NCBI GenBank assembly: GCA_047615875.1 | Contig: JBLHGU010000090.1 | Span: 1 to 20,330, forward strand | From: JBLHGU01 sp047615875 | GTDB taxonomy: Bacteria; Pseudomonadota; Gammaproteobacteria; Arenicellales; CAJQKF01 | DNA: 20,330 nucleotides | Reading direction: 5' to 3' | Shown: one piece after another, positions 8,324-16,421 of the stretch | How positions within the stretch are numbered: the first letter of the stretch is position 1 | Layout: each line of letters starts with the position of its first letter | The notes under the pieces: generated by a model | The model's database searches: none | What the model was told of the DNA's origin: nothing | The model's input: only the letters and a program-made list of their open reading frames with translations | Translations under genes and position numbers: made by a program

Positions 8324-9513
8324 TATTCTTGCACTACAAGTTTCGCCAGTTCAGCCTTGGCAATAGTGCGAATATGCACTTCATCTGGCCCATCGGCCAG
8401 GCGCGTACTACGTGCCTGAGACCAGGCCGCAGCCAGGAAAAAATCCGAGCTAACACCTGCACCACCGTGCGCCTGTATCGCACGATCGAGCACAGCACAA
8501 GCCATGCGAGGCACCACAACTTTAATTTGTGCGATTCTGGCACGGGCCGCTTTAGCACCTTGTGAATCTATTTGTTCTGCAGTGTTCAGAGTGAGCAGTC
8601 TGGCTTGATCAATCTCCATTCGCGACAAGGCTATCTCTTGCCTAATTGTGCCTTGCTCGGCCAATGGTCGCCCGAAGGCAACCCGTTGACTTACACGCTG
8701 ACACATCAACTCCAACGCACGTTCTGCAGTCCCCACCAAGCGCATACAGTGATGAATCCGGCCAGGACCAAGTCGTCCTTGAGCGATCTCAAAGCCACGC
8801 CCCTCACCCAACAACATATTCTCCACCGGCACTCGAACATCGGAGAATTGAATTTCCATATGACCACGTGGTGCATGATCATAGCCAAATACGGAAAGAT
8901 GACGGACAATCTTGACACCTTCGGTTTTTTTAGGAATAAGGATCATCGACTGTTGTCGATACGGCTCTGCATCGGGGTCAGTTTTACCCATAAAAATAAG
9001 TAATTCACATCGCGGGTCACCCGCACCAGTCGACCACCACTTGCGACCATTGATCACATAGTGATCGCCGTCTCGCTTTATGGACGACTGAATGTTCTTT
9101 GCATCCGACGATGCGACATCAGGTTCTGTCATGCAAAATGTGGAACGAATTCGACCTTCCAGTAATGGCGCTAACCATCGCTCCTTTTGCTGATCACTAG
9201 CATATTTAATTAGAGTTTCCATGTTGCCGGTATCAGGCGCATTACAATTGAATAACTCTGGCGCAATCAGACTACGCCCCATAAGCTCGCAAAGTGGAGC
9301 ATACATGGCATTACTGAGCCCCGGGCCGTAATTTTTATCCGGCACGAATAAATTCCACATACCGCGTTGCCGTGCCTTTATCTTCAAGTCTTCAACCAAT
9401 GGCGAGATTTGCCAGTTATTCTCATTCTGTTTAAGAATTTCGGCTTCGTTCGGATACACGAATTCATCCATGAAATCACGTAGTTTGCTTTCCAGTTCGA
9501 TATGGGTTGGCAT
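8323..9513 (-). CDS. acyl-CoA dehydrogenase family protein, ACAD11/LvaC-like
   Basis: A 396-aa FAD-dependent acyl-CoA dehydrogenase-fold enzyme of normal length. Family motifs are FCMTEPDVASSD (126-137), the substrate/FAD segment GRIHHCMR (251-258), RVAFGRPL (277-284) and QAHGGAGV (347-354). The C-terminal motif ADGPDEVH (373-380) is that of the ACAD10/11 branch. At the position of the medium-chain enzyme's catalytic Glu (YEGT) it carries Asp374 (ADGP). In ACAD10/11 and LvaC the dehydrogenase acts with the partner kinase, removing phosphate from a 4-phosphoacyl-CoA so that it can enter beta-oxidation. The kinase gene directly downstream, overlapping by one base, strongly supports that assignment. 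A purine-rich GAGA lies about 9 nt before the ATG. An ordinary branched-chain acyl-CoA dehydrogenase remains possible. Confidence 0.9.
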   Translation of the reverse strand: MPTHIELESKLRDFMDEFVYPNEAEILKQNENNWQISPLVEDLKIKARQRGMWNLFVPDKNYGPGLSNAMYAPLCELMGRSLIAPELFNCNAPDTGNMETLIKYASDQQKERWLAPLLEGRIRSTFCMTEPDVASSDAKNIQSSIKRDGDHYVINGRKWWSTGAGDPRCELLIFMGKTDPDAEPYRQQSMILIPKKTEGVKIVRHLSVFGYDHAPRGHMEIQFSDVRVPVENMLLGEGRGFEIAQGRLGPGRIHHCMRLVGTAERALELMCQRVSQRVAFGRPLAEQGTIRQEIALSRMEIDQARLLTLNTAEQIDSQGAKAARARIAQIKVVVPRMACAVLDRAIQAHGGAGVSSDFFLAAAWSQARSTRLADGPDEVHIRTIAKAELAKLVVQE

Positions 9514-9528
9514 TAATTTTTCTCTTAT

Positions 9529-11661
9529 CTATTTCTTGAGAACATCTACCGGCAGATTGCTCATACGTGGCTGCCCGGTATAGCGATCAAATACAGTATC
9601 GCAACTCATGAGTTGATTGGGATTGGTACCGACCGACCTGACGTCATCAGAATTATCTGTTCCCGGTCCAAAAGCGAACGCTATCGAGATAAATCCTGTA
9701 GGTAAATCCGCATCAGTCTCAACAATTGCCTCCACTGATCCGTGTGCAGATCGAATAACCAAATGATCACCTACAATCAAATCACGGGATTGCATATCGT
9801 TTGGATTCATGTAGGCCGGATTATAAAATCGTCCTCGATTAGTCGCTTTGGTATTACAAGACGAGTTATACACATGCATATCGCGCCGACACAGTAAGCG
9901 CAATGAAAATTCATCATCGATTGGCTCTCGATTCGGACCGTTATGGCAATGCGATTCGAGGTCGCGCATCATCTCGGAATTTCCAAGATCAAATCGTGCA
10001 ATGCAATCCGAGTCCTTCTCGGCTACTACCGCATTGGTATCTGGATAAAAGTCACCGGAGGACTTATTTTTAATTACCGAAAAATCGATGCGCGAATCAC
10101 CGCAGATAACGTCAAGTAATTGCTCCGTCGTACAATCTTCATCTTTAGGATAGCTAACATCACTAGGTTGGTAACCAAGTCTGGAAGCCAGACCATACAA
10201 AAACTTCCAGTCGTCAATAAGGTCAGAGCTCTGAGGCGGCGCTACCATAGCGGGACTGTACTGTGCATATGAGGTACCGAGACCATATCCGGTCCATGAT
10301 GTCAAAAAATCTAGTGCACGCGTGGTGGCCGCTACTTCAAGTGGCATTGTGGGTGCAATAATGTAGTCAGCCAGTTCCGACGATCGCGACATCCAGGGAT
10401 CTACTTGCACATACAAATCCAGCGCTTTCAGAGCGTCGACGGTTCGGCTGTGATCCGGTATGGCTGCAATGGGATTGCCGCCAATGCAGATCATTGCTCG
10501 CACACGATCTTTATTTCTGGAAAGCATTTGGTCAGGTAACGCCGTAATGGGTAACCCGGCTCGAGTCTTGCGATGACCGTTAGCCCCCATGGGTTCTCCG
10601 CTACACCATTCGGTGTCCGGCATTTTTGCCTGGGCTTTGTATTGTTTCGCCGGCATAAGTGTCGGTGCTGATCGAACCAAATCCCCTGCCCTCAACCAGT
10701 AACCACACAGACTCTGTAAAGCCAGCACGAGATATTCGGTCAGCGTGCCCTGAGCCGACATATGGGGACCTGTTCCGGCCATGATATAGCCGCGCTTTTT
10801 GCCAGCTATTGTGCGTGCAGCTTCTACTAATTGCGCCTCAGAAACGCCGGTGGTTCTCGATACGGTGGCTGTATCAAAAGGTTCAACTTTCTGGCGTAGT
10901 GCCTCGACACCAGTCACGTTCTGTCTGACAAATTCCGAGTCGAATAACTTTTCATGCAAGATAAGTCGAATGAAGCAGGCGAGAATATCTACATCCTGCC
11001 CAGCACCTGGTCGTAAATGCTGATCTGCTTGTTTCGCTACATGGGTTCGTCGTGGATCTATTACCAACAGCTTCATGCCACGTTTCTTTTGTTGTTTTAA
11101 CCAGTCACCAGGATTCCCTGCGGGCATTCCTGTAAAAGTCAGAATGGGATTAATGCCAATAAGCAGCATGACATCTGGATCATCAAAGCCACAGGCTGGT
11201 GCCATCCATTCCCCATGTAACCCTGTTGCCACAAGCTTGCCACCTTTATCCAGAGTATCGGTATCAAATCGCATGGGTGAATTAATGGTATCCATGAGCT
11301 GATTCAACATTGGCATACTAGTAGTAAAAGAACCCCACAACATGGTGCCAGCATAGGAAGCAATCGAAGCAGGGCCTGATTGATCACGGATCTCACCCAT
11401 TCGATCAGCAATTTCATCCATGGCAATATTGATGGGGATTTTTTCGAAACGACCATTGGGCATTCGCTTTAGTGAATGCAGCAGGCGATCGGGGTGATAG
11501 AGATAGTCAGGCTGTGCGCGCCCTTTTATACAGCTATAACCTTTATAAAGTGGATTGTCCGGATCACCAGTAACTTTTGTAACACGGTTGTTTTCAACCT
11601 CGACTTTCAATGCACACTGATTAATGCAGATTCGACAAAAACTGTTTTTGATCTCGCTCAT
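9529..11661 (-). CDS. molybdopterin-dependent oxidoreductase with one N-terminal [4Fe-4S] motif
   Basis: A 710-aa member of the DMSO-reductase/formate-dehydrogenase superfamily. The N-terminus has C9-x2-C12-x3-C16-x27-C44 followed by the usual CxKG Lys (Lys46), for one [4Fe-4S] cluster. The MopB core includes IGINP (168-172) and LVIDPRRTHVAKQAD (199-213). The molybdopterin-dinucleotide-binding domain lies at about 590-705 (TNRGRFYNPAYMN, then FGPGTDNSDDVRSVGTNP). No twin-arginine or other signal peptide is present, so it is cytoplasmic. The region where family members carry the molybdenum ligand (RFDTDTLDKGG, about 131-141) has no Cys or selenocysteine; Asp or Thr is available. No electron-transfer subunit or maturation gene is encoded nearby. 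The reaction is unknown: oxidation or hydroxylation of the pathway intermediate, or a non-redox reaction as in acetylene hydratase. AGGA precedes the ATG closely. Confidence 0.9.
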   Translation of the reverse strand: MSEIKNSFCRICINQCALKVEVENNRVTKVTGDPDNPLYKGYSCIKGRAQPDYLYHPDRLLHSLKRMPNGRFEKIPINIAMDEIADRMGEIRDQSGPASIASYAGTMLWGSFTTSMPMLNQLMDTINSPMRFDTDTLDKGGKLVATGLHGEWMAPACGFDDPDVMLLIGINPILTFTGMPAGNPGDWLKQQKKRGMKLLVIDPRRTHVAKQADQHLRPGAGQDVDILACFIRLILHEKLFDSEFVRQNVTGVEALRQKVEPFDTATVSRTTGVSEAQLVEAARTIAGKKRGYIMAGTGPHMSAQGTLTEYLVLALQSLCGYWLRAGDLVRSAPTLMPAKQYKAQAKMPDTEWCSGEPMGANGHRKTRAGLPITALPDQMLSRNKDRVRAMICIGGNPIAAIPDHSRTVDALKALDLYVQVDPWMSRSSELADYIIAPTMPLEVAATTRALDFLTSWTGYGLGTSYAQYSPAMVAPPQSSDLIDDWKFLYGLASRLGYQPSDVSYPKDEDCTTEQLLDVICGDSRIDFSVIKNKSSGDFYPDTNAVVAEKDSDCIARFDLGNSEMMRDLESHCHNGPNREPIDDEFSLRLLCRRDMHVYNSSCNTKATNRGRFYNPAYMNPNDMQSRDLIVGDHLVIRSAHGSVEAIVETDADLPTGFISIAFAFGPGTDNSDDVRSVGTNPNQLMSCDTVFDRYTGQPRMSNLPVDVLKK

Positions 11662-11682
11662 TGTCCTAGACTAATATCGATC

Positions 11683-12285
11683 CTAAGCCGGTGATCCAGG
11701 ATGCAGATTCTCGATCCACATTCCTACATGTTTACGTAATCTTGGCTTGCTCATTTTAGGTGAACTAAATCGGGCTTGTACTGCCACTCCATCTGCCAGT
11801 GCCACCAGCATTTCTGCGAGCATTTTTGAGCTGATGTCCTGTCTAACCCAACCCTGTTTTTGGCCGACTTCCAGAATGTTGATTAGCCTTTTTTTCCACC
11901 AGTCATAATAACGTGCCAATTCTTTTGATAAATCTGAATCACCCACGCCCTCGGCCCAGAAGAAAAAAAAGATTCGACATAACACTTCTCGCCTTTGATC
12001 CAGGGGTACGCCGGCTTCCAGCACCAGGCGAAGTTGTTGTTTCGGGTCAGTTATGTCCATTGATTTTTTGATATGTTTACCAGTTATTCTGGCAGCCAAC
12101 CTTAGTCCACCTACCAATAAGGCCTGCTTGTCCTCGAAGTAGTGGTGCAATACACCGGTAGACCAGCCGGCTTCTTTAGCAACCACGCGCATAGTGACGC
12201 CGTTTACCCCATGCTGACCAACTACTCGCAACACAGCTCCAGCAATTTCTTCGCGTCGATGGTCGTGATCAATTATTTTTGGCAT
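11683..12285 (-). CDS. TetR/AcrR family transcriptional regulator (BetI-like)
   Basis: A 200-aa protein of typical TetR length. The N-terminal domain carries the helix-turn-helix (about residues 27-50: GVNGVTMRVVAKEAGWSTGV, then LHHYFEDKQALL), the best-conserved TetR signature. The C-terminal ligand domain (KSMDITDPKQQLRLVLEAG, later FFFFWAEGVG) resembles the BetI-type group. TetR proteins usually repress their own operon and release DNA when they bind a small ligand, often an acyl-CoA or a pathway substrate. Unusually, the gene is seventh of ten in the operon rather than divergent from it. The start is ATG at 12285, with GGAA just upstream. A candidate operator exists at the head of the operon (19571-19587); binding is inferred only. 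Confidence 0.93.
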   Translation of the reverse strand: MPKIIDHDHRREEIAGAVLRVVGQHGVNGVTMRVVAKEAGWSTGVLHHYFEDKQALLVGGLRLAARITGKHIKKSMDITDPKQQLRLVLEAGVPLDQRREVLCRIFFFFWAEGVGDSDLSKELARYYDWWKKRLINILEVGQKQGWVRQDISSKMLAEMLVALADGVAVQARFSSPKMSKPRLRKHVGMWIENLHPGSPA

Positions 12286-12301
12286 TGTTCCATCAAGTCA
12301 T

Positions 12302-13084
12302 CTAACCTCCACCGATAGTAACACCACCATCAACGAAATAGGTTTGCCCTGTTATAAACCCACCAGCTTTGCCTGCCAATAAAACTGCCACGCCAATCAT
12401 ATCCTCGGGCTCCCCGATTCGACCAATGGGGTAGGTTTTCAAAAACTCGCCTAACTGTTCATCATTTTCCCAGCGTTTGCGAGAAAAATCAGTTCGAATT
12501 AGTCCCGGTGCAATACAATTTACTCGAATATTGTCCGGGCCAAACTCCACTGCAAGATTACGCGCTAGCTGCATATCTGCGGCTTTGGTCAAGGAATAAA
12601 CACCCAGATTGGCACTACCTCGAACGCCCGCAATGGAAGATATAAAAATGATCGATCCATCTCGTCTCGATGCCATGCCTGGTTGCACGCGTTTCGAAAG
12701 TTGTAAGTTACTCAGGATATTAGTATCCATAGTTTTGTGGTACAACTTTTCATCAACATCGACTAACGGGCCGAAATACGGATTGATAGCAGCATTACAA
12801 ACCAGTGTATCAATTCGACCCCACTTTTTCAGCGTGCGATCTACCAGTCGTGCTAGATCATCTTCATTGCTAATATTGCAAGGTATTGAGATCGCTTCTC
12901 CGCCATCAAGACGTATGCTTTCTGCAACTGCCTCACAAGCATCCGCCTTTCTACTCGATACCACAACGCTAGCGCCGAGCGTTGCATAACTCTCGGCAAT
13001 GGCTTTGCCTATACCTTTGCTAGACCCGGTCACGATGGCAACCTTTCCCAACAGACCAAATAATGATTGTATGTAGTCGTTCAT
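12302..13084 (-). CDS. short-chain dehydrogenase/reductase (SDR), intact active site
   Basis: A 260-aa classical SDR with a complete set of motifs: TGSSKGIG (19-26) for NAD(P) binding, NAA (97-99), structural/catalytic Asn122, Ser150, Tyr163 and Lys167 in the order S-x12-Y-x3-K, then IAPG and ITGQTYFVDGGVT near the end. Such enzymes interconvert hydroxyl and keto groups using NAD(P)(H). In this operon it could oxidise or reduce a hydroxy- or oxoacyl-CoA, in the way LvaD handles the 4-oxo group of levulinyl-CoA; this role is inferred from context. It lies 22 bp after the other SDR gene and 16 bp before the TetR gene. Sequence alone does not reveal substrate or cofactor preference. Confidence 0.93.
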   Translation of the reverse strand: MNDYIQSLFGLLGKVAIVTGSSKGIGKAIAESYATLGASVVVSSRKADACEAVAESIRLDGGEAISIPCNISNEDDLARLVDRTLKKWGRIDTLVCNAAINPYFGPLVDVDEKLYHKTMDTNILSNLQLSKRVQPGMASRRDGSIIFISSIAGVRGSANLGVYSLTKAADMQLARNLAVEFGPDNIRVNCIAPGLIRTDFSRKRWENDEQLGEFLKTYPIGRIGEPEDMIGVAVLLAGKAGGFITGQTYFVDGGVTIGGG

Positions 13085-13106
13085 TTATTGCAGGTACTAT
13101 GAAATC

Positions 13107-13901
13107 TTAAATCGCGGAAATACCACCGGTTACACTGATTGTTTGACCGGTGATGAGAGACGAAGCGGGGCTGGAAAGAAACACAACAAGATCGGCAAGA
13201 TCATCCGCTGTAGCGACTCCCAAGTCAGCTAACTGCTCTGCCCTTGCAAACATTTTCGCACTAAATTCATCTGCCATTACCTGATCATACAAAGGTGTTC
13301 CGCGAACAATACTCGGTGTAATGGCATTAACTCGTATACCAGATCGTTTCGCCTCATTGGCAAGACCGCGACAGAACATCACTATGCTTGCCATGGCGGC
13401 GCCAATTATGACCTCCCCAGGAGTGGCAAGCTTGGCGGCGTCCGATGCAACACACATGATCGATCCGTGTCCTTGCTTCATCATAAAGGGAAGTACTGCC
13501 CGAGGTGGCAGTATGGCTCCGTTGATGATGGCAGACAGCATCGGTGGAATTTCTTCGATTGGTAGCTTGTGGAGAATTTTTGGCATGTGGGCATTCCCCA
13601 CAGTACCTACCAACACATCGATACTGCCAAACGCAGAATGGCAGGCTTCAGCTGCCTCACAGGCGCCTGTGGGTGTAGTAACATCGGCAGAATACGAACG
13701 CACATCTACATCGGGCACTTCAGCAAGAACGGTTTCTACGGCTGCGTGGCCACGCTCAACAGATCGACCAACCAACATCAATTTTTCCACGCCGGCCAAT
13801 GCCAGGGCTTTAGCTGATGCAAGCCCAATTCCAGAAGTGCCGCCAGTAAGTAAAACAGCACTTTGGTTTAAATTGATTTTAGTTTTACTATTTTTTGTCA
13901 T
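13107..13901 (-). CDS. SDR-fold protein lacking catalytic Tyr and Lys
   Basis: A 264-aa SDR homologue with an intact nucleotide-binding motif TGGTSGIG (19-26) and a normal C-terminus (FLSSPASSLITGQTISVTGG). Counting from the active-site Ser153 (CVASDAA), the classical Tyr falls at Ile166 and the Lys at Met170 (VIIGAAM). The alpha-4 Asn position, before RAVLP, also appears to be Ile. The NNAG stretch is replaced by VGTVGN. The codons read cleanly and the frame is undisturbed, so this is not a frameshift artefact. It may therefore be a non-catalytic partner of the intact SDR 22 bp downstream, a binding protein for nucleotide or acyl-CoA, or an enzyme with another mechanism. The ATG at 13901 follows the aminotransferase stop by 17 bp. 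The SDR fold is certain; the function is not. Confidence 0.88.
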   Translation of the reverse strand: MTKNSKTKINLNQSAVLLTGGTSGIGLASAKALALAGVEKLMLVGRSVERGHAAVETVLAEVPDVDVRSYSADVTTPTGACEAAEACHSAFGSIDVLVGTVGNAHMPKILHKLPIEEIPPMLSAIINGAILPPRAVLPFMMKQGHGSIMCVASDAAKLATPGEVIIGAAMASIVMFCRGLANEAKRSGIRVNAITPSIVRGTPLYDQVMADEFSAKMFARAEQLADLGVATADDLADLVVFLSSPASSLITGQTISVTGGISAI

Positions 13902-13918
13902 AGGTTATTCGTGAGTCT

Positions 13919-15301
13919 TCAGGAGAATTTTCGTGCATTATTTACCAAACAACTAAAATCATATTTTTCGAGTACATTTTTTGTTGCCTGCAGAATTTCT
14001 TTTATGTCTTCATCACTATGACAGAAAGAAATGTACACATGAGTAGATCCAGGTAAAGAAAACAACACACCTTCGGACAACAATGCCAGTGTAAATAAAT
14101 AAAGTGGGCGGCCATCTACGCTGCCATAGCTTTCAAAACTAGGTTCATCTTGTTGCGCTAAATACATTTGCAACATCGGCCCCAATTGATTGATGTGGCA
14201 GGGAACGTTATAGCTGTTGAATAAGTCACTCAGTCCCTGAGTCAGTTTTTCAGTAAGTTCTGTTAATCGAGTAAAGCCGTTCTCAGAATCAATCTTAACG
14301 TACTCGTCCAAAGCGGCAAGCGTGGCTGCCAGTGCATCAGTTCCATCATTGGTGGTGCCTGATTGAAAAATACCCGGTTCACCTCGGCCGCGACGAGGAT
14401 CGAGGACGTCCATTATTTCTTTACGTCCAACGATAGCACCCAGTTTCTCACCCGCGCAAAGGGCTTTGGCAAAGGTTGCCAGATCTGGCGTAACGTCATA
14501 TAGCTGCTGTGCACCACCTAGCGCCAATCGAAAACCGGTTATAACCTCATCAAATATAAGTAACACGCCATGCTTTTGAGTTATGTCACGCACTTCATCA
14601 AGATATTTTTTCTGACTACCCCATAGACCACCAGCATGCATTGCTGGATCTAGCAGCACCGCAGCTATGTCATTATCTTGTTCTATAGCCTGCCGAAGTG
14701 CATCGATATCGCCGTAGGGCAAAAGTCGTGTATCGGCAATGCTGGATTGCGAAATACCATCTCCAACGGTTACAGGTGCCTGGCCCATGCCAACTAGAAA
14801 CTGATCAGACTGACCATGATAATGGCCTAGAAATTTTATGACTTTATTTCGACCTGTGGCTGCGCGAGCGCAACGGATTGCCGTCATCACCGCTTCAGTG
14901 CCACTGGTTACAAATCGTACCCGTTCAGCACACGGCACTATATCGATCAAGCGTTCCGCGACCTCTGTGGCTAACATGGGATTGACCACCAGTGCACCCA
15001 TAGATTCATGCTGACGAATTGATTCCAGCACCCGATCAGGGCGATGACCAAGCTGCAGTGGGCCATTACAGAGAAAACAATCAATATAGTCATTGCCATC
15101 TATGTCTGTAATCCTCGAACCCTGGCCCGCAGAAAAATATAATGGGTAAGGTTTGAAAAAACGCAAATTGCCAGTAACACCTGCGACTAGTGAGTTTTCT
15201 GAACGCTCGAAAAACTCTTTGGATTTTGGTGTTAGAAGGCCGTACTCGTCGATAATGACATCTCGAATACGCTCCGATTCATTTTTGTTTTCCTGATTCA
15301 A
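13919..15301 (-). CDS. class-III PLP-dependent aminotransferase (glutamate-1-semialdehyde aminomutase-like)
   Basis: A 460-aa fold-type I PLP enzyme. Motifs are SGTEAVMTAIRCARA (133-147) for phosphate binding, HYHG (160-163), FDEVITGFR (250-258) with the cofactor Asp251, and the Schiff-base Lys279 in TFAKALCAGEKLGAIVG. The closest known relatives are glutamate-1-semialdehyde 2,1-aminomutases (HemL, about 430 aa) and omega-aminotransferases. Placement in a catabolic acyl-CoA operon argues against a haem role. It may remove an amino group to give an aldehyde or ketone for the aldehyde dehydrogenase, or move it between carbons. The start is TTG at 15301: AAAGGA lies 8 nt upstream, inside the end of the preceding gene, and there is no nearby in-frame ATG. 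The gap to the upstream gene is 4 bp. Confidence 0.9.
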   Translation of the reverse strand: MNQENKNESERIRDVIIDEYGLLTPKSKEFFERSENSLVAGVTGNLRFFKPYPLYFSAGQGSRITDIDGNDYIDCFLCNGPLQLGHRPDRVLESIRQHESMGALVVNPMLATEVAERLIDIVPCAERVRFVTSGTEAVMTAIRCARAATGRNKVIKFLGHYHGQSDQFLVGMGQAPVTVGDGISQSSIADTRLLPYGDIDALRQAIEQDNDIAAVLLDPAMHAGGLWGSQKKYLDEVRDITQKHGVLLIFDEVITGFRLALGGAQQLYDVTPDLATFAKALCAGEKLGAIVGRKEIMDVLDPRRGRGEPGIFQSGTTNDGTDALAATLAALDEYVKIDSENGFTRLTELTEKLTQGLSDLFNSYNVPCHINQLGPMLQMYLAQQDEPSFESYGSVDGRPLYLFTLALLSEGVLFSLPGSTHVYISFCHSDEDIKEILQATKNVLEKYDFSCLVNNARKFS

Positions 15302-15305
15302 AGCA

Positions 15306-16409
15306 CTATTCCTTTAAATTAAATAGAGTGCTCCAGAGTGCATTCTGGTCCTGCATGGAACCATTAGCCACTACTGCTACATTGGGACAATCATATTCGA
15401 TAACAGTCTTCCAGGCACGATTAATGGCTGCTTCAAGGGCGATGGGTAACGGATCTGCAGGAGCTGAAAACTCCCCTGCCTCGTGTAATCGACTGCGTGT
15501 AATCGTACATTCAACTGAACTATCTGCATGATGTTTAATTTCAATTTCATCGCCCCAGGCTTCGTGCCAGGCTGTAAATATTGCGGCAGCACGCTGGGGT
15601 GAAGAGGCACCATTTATCCCGCACAGCAATTTAAGCCTGTCACGATTTTGCAGCATAGTAATACGAAGACAATGTTCAAGTAATGAAACAGCGATAGCTT
15701 CTCCAAGCACCTCTATTACCCAATATATTCGACCACCGACGTAAGCCACTGAAAAGTTTCTCCATGCCTTTGCCTGGCGTTCAATGGGCCAAATTTTTTC
15801 ATCAAGTAAAGGTGGATCAAGTTGTAAATCCGCTGGCAAGCCCTCTTCGAACCGCAGTTGCATGCGCTCTTCTGGAGCCAGGTCTTTATCCGCTTCGAAA
15901 AAATAACCCGCATCGCAGGCGTCTCCACGCGCAACCAATTGGGTTTGCGCATAACCCAGTCGAGGATTACCCAGCATGACACCGTTGTTGGCATGCCAGG
16001 CTTCCATGGTGCGATAGAGGTGCTCAGGGCGAATAGCCACCGGGCTGATCCCGGGGGACCAGGGGCTGTCCATCCAGTAAGGCGTGTCGTAAACCACCCA
16101 GGCTTTCCCATCACCTTCACCATAACGAACATTCAGCCCGCCGAGGTAATTGGATAGCACATGAAATTTTGCACAGCGTACCGGATCAGTAAACCCGGTA
16201 TCCAACCCCAGTTTCTTTAAGCCACCAAGAAACAAATGTTTTTGATGCGAGCGCAGCACCCTGAACTGGATGTCTTCGGCGACCTCATGGCCATGCTGAG
16301 TGATAATAGCCAGCGTTAAGGCATTATCTACGGAAAATCCGAGACTGCCGCCAAATTCACATAAATCCTTAACGGAGAGTGTCGATTCTGATTCGGTCAT
16401 ATTGTTCAC
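15306..16409 (-). CDS. conserved-looking protein of unknown function (367 aa)
   Basis: I do not recognise this protein. It has no signal peptide or membrane span and should be cytoplasmic. Its N-terminal third (about 35-110: helices, TDPVRCAKFHVLSNYLGGL, then GKAWVVYDTPYW) and a C-terminal part (about 235-325: LEHCLRITMLQNRDRLK, SSPQRAAAIFTAWHEAWGDE, SVECTITRSRLHEAG) share a similar helix-loop-strand layout, suggesting an internal duplication. The middle contains YWMDSPWSPG and KAWRNFSVAYVGGRIYW. Several Cys, His and Trp residues could form a binding pocket, but no known cofactor motif is visible. The reading starts at GTG 16409; an ATG three codons later (16400) is equally possible. It sits 12 bp after the acyl-CoA ligase gene and 4 bp before the aminotransferase, so it very likely acts in the pathway, perhaps binding or converting a CoA intermediate. 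Confidence 0.85.
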   Translation of the reverse strand: MNNMTESESTLSVKDLCEFGGSLGFSVDNALTLAIITQHGHEVAEDIQFRVLRSHQKHLFLGGLKKLGLDTGFTDPVRCAKFHVLSNYLGGLNVRYGEGDGKAWVVYDTPYWMDSPWSPGISPVAIRPEHLYRTMEAWHANNGVMLGNPRLGYAQTQLVARGDACDAGYFFEADKDLAPEERMQLRFEEGLPADLQLDPPLLDEKIWPIERQAKAWRNFSVAYVGGRIYWVIEVLGEAIAVSLLEHCLRITMLQNRDRLKLLCGINGASSPQRAAAIFTAWHEAWGDEIEIKHHADSSVECTITRSRLHEAGEFSAPADPLPIALEAAINRAWKTVIEYDCPNVAVVANGSMQDQNALWSTLFNLKE

Positions 16410-16421
16410 TATTTTGGCTCG

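Noticed and set aside
9529..11661. Selenocysteine-containing formate dehydrogenase
   Set aside because: The frame has no internal TGA and no Cys at the expected active-site position, so neither a Sec nor a Cys formate dehydrogenase is supported.
13321..13914. 197-aa plus-strand open frame
   Set aside because: It is antisense to the degenerate SDR gene, whose protein is clearly conserved; the opposite-strand frame has no recognisable domain.
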